From Phycisphaerales bacterium (GTDB taxonomy: Bacteria; Planctomycetota; Phycisphaerae; Sedimentisphaerales; Anaerohalosphaeraceae): a stretch of DNA of 5,890 nucleotides. Location of the stretch: contig DSDH01000407.1 of the NCBI GenBank assembly GCA_011055475.1, forward strand, positions 1-5,890, given 5' to 3'. The notes beneath the pieces were generated by a model. That model saw only the letters and a program-made list of their open reading frames with translations. It was not told the origin of the DNA and did not search any database. Below are positions 1-5,333 of this stretch, piece after piece. Numbering within the stretch: position 1 is the stretch's first letter; each line of letters starts with the position of its first letter. The position numbers and the translations under genes are program-made.

Positions 1-755
1 TCCGTGTGGCCGCCGCACGCCGAGCAGAAATACGCGGGGAACACCGCCACGTCGTCGCCTTCGCCGCCACTCGCATCGCCGGCCGCGAGCACGATGCCGC
101 GAGTCGCCTCGACCGCCTCCCACACGCGGGCGGTTTCGGCCTCAACGCCCCGGTAGACCTGGTAACCCTCGGTCTTCCGCACGTCATACGCTCGCCCCGG
201 TCCATACCGGCGCATGTGATACATCGCGTAGGTCCGCGAAGCGATCGCCTGGCTTTCCAGGGCCGAGGCCTCCCAATACGCCGGCATCTCGGCGCCGACC
301 ACGCCAGCCAGATAGCTTTCCAGCGGCACGACGTTGACCACCTGGAACCCATCCTCGTGCGGTGTCGGCACGAGGCTCAGACGGCCGCGATACGATGCGC
401 CGTCAAGTCCCGCTTGATGGTCCGCCGGGGTGATCTCCACGGTGCCCGAAAAGACGTGCTCACCCACGGCGATTCTGCCGTGAAACCAAACCACCTCCAG
501 TTCCGCGGCCTCGGCGAAGCGGGCCTGGGCCCCGTCGGGGAGACTGCGAACGGTAAGCGGGCCCGACGTGGTCAGGCGACTCGCTGTTTGCTTTTCAAAG
601 AGCAACACCCGAATATCCGGGCTGGCATCCGGCCCGACGGGTCCCGGCGAAACCGGCGTCCGGTGCCGCCGAACACCGATCCATAGACACAGTCCGATCA
701 GGACGATCGTCCAAAGAGCAACCGCACCGATACGAAGGGCATTTCGTCGAGCCAC
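1..755 (-). CDS. SpoIID/LytB-domain cell-wall protein, 3' end outside the window
   Basis: 251 codons are visible from a GTG at 755. Residues 11-27 form one hydrophobic segment (ALWTIVLIGLCLWIGV), read as an uncleaved membrane anchor or signal. A short domain starting DIRVLLFEK (47-55) follows, then the SpoIID core: PLESYLAGVVGAEMP (144-158), ALESQAIASRTYA (165-177), GYQVYRG (197-203) and AYFCSACGGHT (241-251), where the window ends. SpoIID proteins are lytic transglycosylases acting on peptide-stripped glycan strands. E156 in GAEMP aligns with the known catalytic glutamate. The active site would lie outside the inner membrane. The start is uncertain: an in-frame TTG at 761 sits about 9 nt after GGGGA and is an alternative. 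The gene begins 57 nt after the TPR/alpha-CTD gene with no terminator between, so they are probably cotranscribed. The family call is firm; the biological role outside sporulation is not known from sequence. Confidence 0.9.
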   Translation of the reverse strand, partial: MARRNALRIGAVALWTIVLIGLCLWIGVRRHRTPVSPGPVGPDASPDIRVLLFEKQTASRLTTSGPLTVRSLPDGAQARFAEAAELEVVWFHGRIAVGEHVFSGTVEITPADHQAGLDGASYRGRLSLVPTPHEDGFQVVNVVPLESYLAGVVGAEMPAYWEASALESQAIASRTYAMYHMRRYGPGRAYDVRKTEGYQVYRGVEAETARVWEAVEATRGIVLAAGDASGGEGDDVAVFPAYFCSACGGHT

Positions 756-812
756 GCACAATCCGTTCGTTCCCCGGCCCGGGCAAGAAGCATCGAAGCG
801 ACCGGCCGCGGT

Positions 813-2105
813 CTACTCCAGCTTGCGGAGGCTCAGGCCGTATTCCGCCAGCCGATCCTTGATTTCGTTCAGGCTCGTGACGCCGAAGTTCTTGCAGCCC
901 AGCAGCTCGGCCTCCGTCCGCATGATCAAATCGCCCAGCGTCCGGATGTTGAGCCGGCTCAGGCAACGACGGCTCCGCACGCTCAGCTCGACGTCGTCCA
1001 CGCACTTGCTGAGCACCTCTTCGCTGGCGCCGCTGGCCTGGGCCTGGGCGGCGTAGCTGCTCGTGCCCGACTCCAGCGCCATGCCCAGCCGCAGTCCCTT
1101 CGAATCCAGGATTCGCTTGATCTCCTGGAGGCTCGTTTCCCCGAAGTTCTTGTAGCTGAGCAGCTCGACCTCCGTGATCCGGAGCAGGTCGCCCAGCGTG
1201 TTCAGATTCATCTTCTTCAGGCAGTTGCGGCTGCGCACCGACAACTCGAAATCGGACAGCGGGATCTCCAGGATCCGCGCCTGCTGGTCCTTGCGGCGGG
1301 CCTGCTCCTCGTCGTAGACCATCGTCCGAGAGCTGTCGATGTCCTTGGCGAAGAGCCGCGCCTTCGGATGATTGGGGTGCGACGCCAACACCGTCGCCAC
1401 GCATCGCGCGGCCTTGTCGTATTCACCGGCCTCTTCGTACAGCATCGCCAGGTTCAGCAGGGCGTTGACCGGGGGCGTGGGGCGCTGTACAAGCTGCTGG
1501 TAGTACGCCAGGGCCTCCTGGTCGGTGCCGCGCAGATCACACGCGTACGCCAGTTGAAAGAGCGCCTCCAGGTGGTTTCCATCCAGCTCGACGGCGATCT
1601 GGAAGTCCGCGATGGCCGCTTCGTATTGCCCCTGGGCGGCGGCCAGGCGACCCCGCTGGTAGTGAAACTCGGCGCTGACCTTTTCATAATTGCCGCAGGC
1701 CGCCAGCTCCGCCGCGGCCTGCTCGAATTCGTGAGCCATGCGCAGCGTCGCCACCTTTTCCAGGGCGACCAGCAGGGAATCGGCCCCCTCGCGGGCCGCC
1801 TGTTCCAGGGCGGCGAGGGCCTCGGTGTACCGGCCCATGCCGCGGTAGGCGTACGCCAGGTACAGGGACTTCTCCATGCACGCGGGCGCCTGGTCCAACA
1901 GTTCCGCGGCCCGGTCCATCTGCCCCAGCAGAACCCGTCCGATCCCCGCGGCCAGCGGGTTGTCGAGATGCTGCTCGATCTGCTCGGCCAACGCCCTCTG
2001 TGCGCGTTCGCTGCGGTGCACCTTGGCTTTGAGATGCTTGAGGTGATCGAGCGACGGGAGCTGCGGGCCGAACAGCTCCACCTGCATACCTGCCAACGAT
2101 ACCAT
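813..2105 (-). CDS. TPR protein with two C-terminal RNA polymerase alpha-CTD-like domains
   Basis: This is a 430-residue soluble protein with no signal peptide. Residues about 45-245 are TPR helices, clearest at 78-111, 146-178, 179-212 and 213-245. Two domains closely resembling the C-terminal domain of RNA polymerase alpha follow, at about 280-341 and 369-429, joined by a Ser/Ala/Gly-rich linker of about 27 residues. Each has the ELSVRSRxCL, TLGDL, TExELL, KNFGxTSLxEIK signature and they agree at about 60% of positions. In rpoA this domain binds UP-element DNA, sigma and activators; TPRs bind proteins. A transcription-associated adaptor is therefore plausible, but the function is inference. 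It is not rpoA, because the N-terminal assembly domain is absent. ATG 2105 is chosen over a GTG at 2156 because AAGAGGAG lies 9 nt upstream of it. It probably leads an operon with the SpoIID gene. Confidence 0.88.
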   Translation of the reverse strand: MVSLAGMQVELFGPQLPSLDHLKHLKAKVHRSERAQRALAEQIEQHLDNPLAAGIGRVLLGQMDRAAELLDQAPACMEKSLYLAYAYRGMGRYTEALAALEQAAREGADSLLVALEKVATLRMAHEFEQAAAELAACGNYEKVSAEFHYQRGRLAAAQGQYEAAIADFQIAVELDGNHLEALFQLAYACDLRGTDQEALAYYQQLVQRPTPPVNALLNLAMLYEEAGEYDKAARCVATVLASHPNHPKARLFAKDIDSSRTMVYDEEQARRKDQQARILEIPLSDFELSVRSRNCLKKMNLNTLGDLLRITEVELLSYKNFGETSLQEIKRILDSKGLRLGMALESGTSSYAAQAQASGASEEVLSKCVDDVELSVRSRRCLSRLNIRTLGDLIMRTEAELLGCKNFGVTSLNEIKDRLAEYGLSLRKLE

Positions 2106-2114
2106 ACCGCCTGG

Positions 2115-2122
2115 CTCCTCTT
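2115..2122 (-). promoter_or_regulatory. Ribosome binding site fixing the TPR/alpha-CTD start
   Basis: On the minus strand AAGAGGAG ends 9 nt before ATG 2105. The longer in-frame start, GTG 2156, has no comparable purine tract, so the shorter protein is preferred. Confidence 0.75.
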
Positions 2123-2215
2123 GTCGTCTACGTCCAGATTCGCACGCCAAGCCCACGACAGGCCCCGTGCGTACACACCCACCCGCCTCTTACCGATTTA
2201 CAGATGAAACGCTGC

Positions 2216-2243
2216 ATTATAGACCTCGCCGCGCGCTTTGCAA
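2216..2243 (-). promoter_or_regulatory. Sigma70-type promoter for the TPR/alpha-CTD and SpoIID operon
   Basis: On the minus strand a -35-like TTGCAA (2243-2238, 4 of 6 to consensus), a 16-nt spacer and a perfect -10 TATAAT (2221-2216) are seen. Transcription would start near 2209, giving a leader of about 100 nt before ATG 2105. This is the best housekeeping-type promoter in the window. The assignment is by consensus only. Confidence 0.68.
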
Positions 2244-2384
2244 CCCCATTTTCAATCGCGCCAGGGCGGTTTTTCAGCCGGGGACGCCCATGCCGAGGTC
2301 TCTGTCCGGTGGGCGGCTTCGTATAGGCGTGAAAAAAACCGGGCAAAAGCCGCTTGTGCGAGAACGAACACCGGCCCGATGGGG
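2244..2384. other. Intergenic stretch with no recognisable gene
   Basis: This is the central part of the 475-bp gap between divergent genes. Open frames cross it on both strands, but their translations are rich in Arg/Pro/Gly, lack family resemblance and lack ribosome sites. A run of seven A at 2332-2338 lies roughly 60 nt before the putative plus-strand transcription start and could be a distal UP-like tract. Nothing else is supported. Confidence 0.5.
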
Positions 2385-2390
2385 TATACT
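2385..2390 (+). promoter_or_regulatory. Putative -10 element for the DUF438/hemerythrin gene
   Basis: TATACT matches 5 of 6 consensus positions and is one of the few AT-rich hexamers in this GC-rich gap. No good -35 hexamer is found 16-18 nt upstream (the 17-nt position reads GAACGA), so the promoter may need an activator or another sigma factor. Transcription from here would give a leader of about 184 nt. Confidence 0.4.
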
Positions 2391-2396
2391 TTACGG

Positions 2397-2580
2397 GGAG
2401 CCGAGCGAGGAGCAGACAGGTCGGCAGCAAGACGCGGCGCACCGGCGCGGGGGCTTGTTCCGGGCGCGGCTCCAGAGGGGCCGCGGGGTATCCCAGAGTG
2501 TCAGCCTGGCGGAGGTGCAAGACGTCGACGGGATCAGGCATCACGGGACGTGGCGGTCCCGCCAATGGGGGGATTCAACA
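2397..2580 (+). other. Long GC-rich, structure-prone 5' leader of the hemerythrin gene
   Basis: If the -10 at 2385 is used, this stretch is the untranslated leader. GGAGCCG (2397-2403) can pair perfectly with CGGCTCC (2467-2473), enclosing smaller GC hairpins such as GCGC-ACCG-GCGC. A second hairpin lies just before the ribosome site. I compared it by eye with TPP, SAM, cobalamin, c-di-GMP, SRP RNA, tmRNA and RNase P signatures and found no convincing match. It may be a structured leader or only GC-rich spacer. Confidence 0.35.
2544..2575 (+). promoter_or_regulatory. Two mutually exclusive hairpins around the hemerythrin ribosome site
   Basis: CGGGAC (2544-2549) pairs perfectly with GTCCCG (2556-2561) across a 6-nt loop. 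The same strand segment, GGTCCC (2555-2560), can instead pair with GGGATT (2570-2575, two G-U pairs), which covers part of the GGGGGG ribosome site at 2567-2572. The first fold is clearly stronger and leaves the site open. Control by this switch is inference. Confidence 0.3.
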
Positions 2581-3348
2581 ATGAAGGCCGAATCACGGAA
2601 GGACAAGACCGAAGCGCTGATGCAAATCCTGCGTCGTATTGACCAGGGCGACAACCCTCAGACGTTGCGTGCGGAGGCACGTCGGCTGATTGAGCAGATC
2701 ACGCCGCGCGACTTGGCCCGCGCTGAGGAGATCCTCGTTCGCGGCGGCGCATCCTCCCACCAGGCGGGCCAACTGTCCGTGGCGTTCCTGTTGATGGGGG
2801 TATTGGAAGGACGTGAGGCGAACCTGCGAGAGCGGTTGCCGGCCGACCACGTCTTGCGGATCATCCTGGCCGAGCACGAACTGACGCGGTGTTTTCTGGC
2901 CGACCTGGACAGTCTGGTGCGTGAGATCGTCACGCTGGAGCGGATGACCGACACGAGCATGGAGTTCATGCGCCTCAGCCATGTCGCCGAGCATCTGCAC
3001 GCGATGCTGGAGCATATCGAGCGCGAGGACGATGTGTTGTTTCCGGCCCTGCGTCAGCATGGCTGGTCGGCCCTGGCCGCCGCGCCGGGTCGGGCCCATG
3101 AACAAATTCGCGGCCACATCGACAGCTTGCTTCGGCTGCTGGGCACCTTCCGGGCGGAGCGGTTCGACGCCTTCAAACAGCAACTCGCATTGCTCAGCCA
3201 GACCCTGATCCAGGTGATCCTTGAGCATCTGCACGAGGAAGACAACCTCTTGTTTCCTATCGCTCTGGAAGTGGTCAAGGAACCGGAGGCCTGGCATCGG
3301 ATTAAGCGGCTGTGCGACGAGATCGGCTACTGCGGTGTGCACATTTGA
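2581..3348 (+). CDS. DUF438 and hemerythrin HHE-domain protein
   Basis: This is a 255-residue cytoplasmic protein with no signal or membrane segment. Residues about 8-80 resemble DUF438 (ALMQILRRIDQGDNPQTLR, then the RAEEILVRGG stretch at 47-56). Residues about 87-232 form a hemerythrin-like four-helix bundle with two HxxxE-LFP motifs: EHIEREDDVLFP (H145, E149) and EHLHEEDNLLFP (H216, E220). H90, H99, H138 and H173 add possible ligands. Hemerythrins bind a di-iron centre that senses or carries O2, NO or peroxide. Longer DUF438 proteins usually end in a PAS domain, which is absent here. The cysteine/histidine I would expect near the end of DUF438 is replaced by SVAFLL (66-71). ATG 2581 is chosen because GGGGGG lies 8 nt upstream, although the frame stays open back to 2167. 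It converges on miaA with an 18-nt gap. The family call is good; the ligand is unknown. Confidence 0.85.
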   Translation: MKAESRKDKTEALMQILRRIDQGDNPQTLRAEARRLIEQITPRDLARAEEILVRGGASSHQAGQLSVAFLLMGVLEGREANLRERLPADHVLRIILAEHELTRCFLADLDSLVREIVTLERMTDTSMEFMRLSHVAEHLHAMLEHIEREDDVLFPALRQHGWSALAAAPGRAHEQIRGHIDSLLRLLGTFRAERFDAFKQQLALLSQTLIQVILEHLHEEDNLLFPIALEVVKEPEAWHRIKRLCDEIGYCGVHI

Positions 3349-3379
3349 CGCGGCTTTGTGCGTCGATCACTTGTGATCG
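3347..3379. repeat. Inverted repeats at the convergent hemerythrin/miaA junction
   Basis: Two inverted repeats lie end to end: GACGC (3347-3351) with GCGTC (3360-3364), and the 16-nt palindrome CGATCACTTGTGATCG (3364-3379), which overlaps the last codons of miaA. Both would form stem-loops in either transcript, as expected of a shared bidirectional terminator. No T-tract follows on either strand, so it is not a classical intrinsic terminator. Confidence 0.4.
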
Positions 3380-4287
3380 GCCCGGTCCAGTACGGTTTGG
3401 GCCAGATCCTCGACGTGCATCCCATCGGGTACGTCGATCCATCGCACGGGGCGGAAGGTCTTGAACCACGTGCGTTGGGACTTGGCGAACTTCCGCGTAT
3501 TGATCTTGATCCGTTCAATGGCTTCGTCCAGGGTCACCCGTCCCTGCAGATGGTCGATCATTTCGGTATAGCCGATGGCCGCCCGGGCTTGGGGGCCGAG
3601 AGGGGGTTCTTCTTCCAGCAGCCGGGCCGCCTCGTCGCGCAGGCCCAACTCGATCATGCGCTCGACGCGCCGATTGATTCGTCGGCTTTCAATGTCCTTG
3701 CCACGCCGCAGGCCGATCACGGTCCAGTCCGACCGGGGCGGCGCGGCCCATTGTCGCTGCCAGTCGCTGATCGGCCGACCGGTCAGTTCATAGACCTCCA
3801 GGGCGCGGATGATCCGCCGGGCGTCGTTCCGGTGAATCCGCTGGGCGGCGGCGGGGTCCACGCGGGCCAGCTCGGCGTGCAGGGCGGCCGAACCCATCTC
3901 GTTGAGCCGTTGTTTGAGACGGCACCGGATGTCCTCGTCCGCGCCGGGCCCGTCGAACAGGCCGTGCAACAGGGCCTTGATGTACAGGGCCGTCCCGCCG
4001 GCGGCGATGACCGGCACCTGAGCCGACTGCATGGTGTCCATCGCCTGCCGGGCCAGGCAAAGGTACTGTTCAACGTCAAACGACTCGCTGGGCTCGACCA
4101 CGTCGATCAGGTGGTGCACAAGCCGTCGCCGAACCTCCATCGGGGGCTTGGCCGTGCCAATGTCCATCCGCCGGTAGATTTTCATGGAATCGACGCTGAG
4201 CACCTGGCCGCCCAGCCGCTGGGCCAGGGCCCGCGCCACGGCCCCTTTACCCGAGCCCGTCACACCCAGAATGAGGATTTTCGCCAT
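3367..4287 (-). CDS. miaA: tRNA dimethylallyltransferase MiaA
   Basis: MiaA transfers a dimethylallyl group to N6 of adenosine 37 in tRNAs reading codons that start with U. The 306 residues match the usual length. Family motifs appear in order: the P-loop GVTGSGKG (8-15), DSMKIYRRMDIGTAKP (33-48), HHLIDVVEPSESF (58-70), AAGGTALYIKALL (95-107), NDARRIIRALEVYELTGRPIS (154-174 overall), AIGYTEMI (237-244), and TRKFAKSQRTWFK (264-276) near the C-terminus. The catalytic-region Asp33 and Thr99 are present. The residue after the P-loop lysine is Gly15, where Ser or Thr is normal. The ATG at 4287 has only a weak ribosome site (GGAATGAG). It is divergent from ispA, the other consumer of dimethylallyl diphosphate in the window, with a probable promoter at 4341-4369. 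Identity is confident; full activity is expected but not shown. Confidence 0.96.
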   Translation of the reverse strand: MAKILILGVTGSGKGAVARALAQRLGGQVLSVDSMKIYRRMDIGTAKPPMEVRRRLVHHLIDVVEPSESFDVEQYLCLARQAMDTMQSAQVPVIAAGGTALYIKALLHGLFDGPGADEDIRCRLKQRLNEMGSAALHAELARVDPAAAQRIHRNDARRIIRALEVYELTGRPISDWQRQWAAPPRSDWTVIGLRRGKDIESRRINRRVERMIELGLRDEAARLLEEEPPLGPQARAAIGYTEMIDHLQGRVTLDEAIERIKINTRKFAKSQRTWFKTFRPVRWIDVPDGMHVEDLAQTVLDRADHK

Positions 4288-4339
4288 GGCCGCTCATTCC
4301 AAAATGCGAATTGTCCCTGTTCGACGCGTTCAAACCGGC

Positions 4340-4369
4340 TATAATAGCGCGTTCCGTGTGAGAAGTCCA
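4340..4369. promoter_or_regulatory. Divergent miaA/ispA promoter with a nearly symmetric -10
   Basis: GCTATAATAGC (4338-4348) is an 11-nt palindrome around one central base. Read on the plus strand it gives TATAAT (4340-4345), facing ispA. Read on the minus strand it gives TATTAT (4346-4341), facing miaA, with a -35-like TGGACT (4369-4364, 4 of 6) at an ideal 17-nt spacing. The plus direction has no good -35. Starts would fall near 4352 (+) and 4334 (-), giving leaders of about 70 and 47 nt. Confidence 0.55.
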
Positions 4370-4406
4370 CGTCGGAGCACGATGCACGCCGCCCCGGGGC
4401 GGCCGG

Positions 4407-4413
4407 ACGGGAG
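4407..4413 (+). promoter_or_regulatory. Ribosome binding site fixing the TTG start of ispA
   Basis: ACGGGAG ends 8 nt before TTG 4422. The ATG at 4382 is in another frame, and the next in-frame ATG falls about 42 codons into conserved protein, so TTG is the likely start. Confidence 0.65.
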
Positions 4414-4421
4414 CCATCCTC

Positions 4422-5324
4422 TTGCCAAGCGGACCGGACAATCTGGACTTCGCCGAGGCCCTGGCCGAACAGGCCCGGCGGGTCAACGCCGTGCTGACGG
4501 AGCGTTTGGACGCCTTGGGGCAGGTGCCGCCGCGTCTGGCCGAGGCGATGCGCTACACGCTCGAGGCCCCGGGCAAGCGAATCCGGGCGGCGGTCGTGTT
4601 GTGGAGCTGTGAGGCCGTCTGTGGTCGAGTGGTGCCGGCGGCGCTGACGGCTGCGGCGGCTGTTGAGATGGTGCATACGTATTCGCTGGTGCACGACGAC
4701 CTGCCGGCCATGGACAATGATGATCTGCGTCGCGGCCGGCCGACCTGTCATAAGGCGTTTGACGAGGCCACGGCGATTCTCACGGGCGATGCGCTGTTGA
4801 CGCTCGCGTTCGAGGTGCTTGCCAGACGGGTGGCCGATCCGGCGCTGGCGGTGGCGATGGTGCGGACGTTGGCCTCCGCCGCCGGGCCGGAGGGCATGAT
4901 CGCCGGCCAGGTGGAGGACGTGCTGGCGACCGGGACCCGCGGCGAGCTCGAATTGCTCGAGCGGATTCACTGTAACAAGACGGCCCGCATGTTTGCCGCG
5001 GCCGCGCGGATGGGCGGCCTGGCGGGCGGGGCCGAGGAGCCGATCCTTGACGGTTTGACCCTGTACGGGCTGAAGATCGGCTTGGGTTTTCAGGTCGCCG
5101 ACGATATTCTCGACGAGGCTGCCGGCACCGATCAGCTCGGCAAGACGGCCGGCAAGGACGCCGAGCAGGGCAAGCTGACGTATCCCTCGCTTATCGGGCT
5201 GGACCGCGCCCGGCGGACGGCGAGGGAGCTTACGGAACAGGCCCTGGACGCGTTGAAGCCGCTTGGGTCCGCCGGCCACATGTTGGGCCTGCTGGCCCGA
5301 GAGCTGCTCGAACGAACCCGGTGA
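4422..5324 (+). CDS. ispA: Farnesyl diphosphate synthase (IspA-type polyprenyl synthetase)
   Basis: The enzyme condenses dimethylallyl diphosphate with isopentenyl diphosphate to geranyl and then farnesyl diphosphate, feeding undecaprenyl carrier, quinone and other isoprenoid synthesis in the cytoplasm. The 300 residues match IspA length. Visible motifs are GKRIR (51-55), the first Asp-rich motif DDLPAMDNDD (92-101) followed by LRRGRP (102-107), GQVED (162-166), KTARM (186-190), and the second Asp-rich motif FQVADDILD (223-231). TYSLV upstream places Tyr five residues before the first Asp, and the two-residue insertion within the first motif is typical of bacterial short-chain FPP synthases. 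The ending GKTAGKDAEQGKLTYPSLIG (240-259) is IspA-like. A GGPP product cannot be excluded. Its usual neighbours xseB and dxs are not adjacent. The downstream phosphoesterase starts 9 nt after its stop, implying an operon. Confidence 0.94.
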   Translation: MPSGPDNLDFAEALAEQARRVNAVLTERLDALGQVPPRLAEAMRYTLEAPGKRIRAAVVLWSCEAVCGRVVPAALTAAAAVEMVHTYSLVHDDLPAMDNDDLRRGRPTCHKAFDEATAILTGDALLTLAFEVLARRVADPALAVAMVRTLASAAGPEGMIAGQVEDVLATGTRGELELLERIHCNKTARMFAAAARMGGLAGGAEEPILDGLTLYGLKIGLGFQVADDILDEAAGTDQLGKTAGKDAEQGKLTYPSLIGLDRARRTARELTEQALDALKPLGSAGHMLGLLARELLERTR

Positions 5325-5333
5325 TGGGTATGG

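Noticed and set aside
1368..2207. Long plus-strand open frame opposite the TPR gene
   Set aside because: It is antisense to a well-supported TPR/alpha-CTD gene, and its translation shows no domain. It is a codon-bias shadow.
2331..2375. Possible minus-strand intrinsic terminator (T-run opposite A 2332-2338)
   Set aside because: The preceding stem has only about three base pairs, and no minus-strand gene ends here.
2128..2565. Minus-strand open frame of 145 codons in the intergenic gap
   Set aside because: It runs through both putative promoters, has a low-complexity Pro/Arg translation and overlaps the start of the TPR gene in another frame. It fits chance openness at high GC.
2550..2570. 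Resemblance to the conserved core of a cobalamin riboswitch (GCGGTCCCGCCAATG)
   Set aside because: Only this short stretch matches. The B12 box and other conserved blocks are missing, and the downstream gene is unrelated to cobalamin.
2167..2580. In-frame extension of the hemerythrin protein by 138 codons
   Set aside because: The frame is open but the translation is Arg/Gly/Pro-rich without family resemblance. It spans a likely promoter, and a good ribosome site lies directly before ATG 2581.
3358..4344. 328-codon plus-strand open frame opposite miaA
   Set aside because: It lies fully antisense to a clear MiaA with all family motifs. The His/Pro/Gly-rich translation is typical of a shadow frame.
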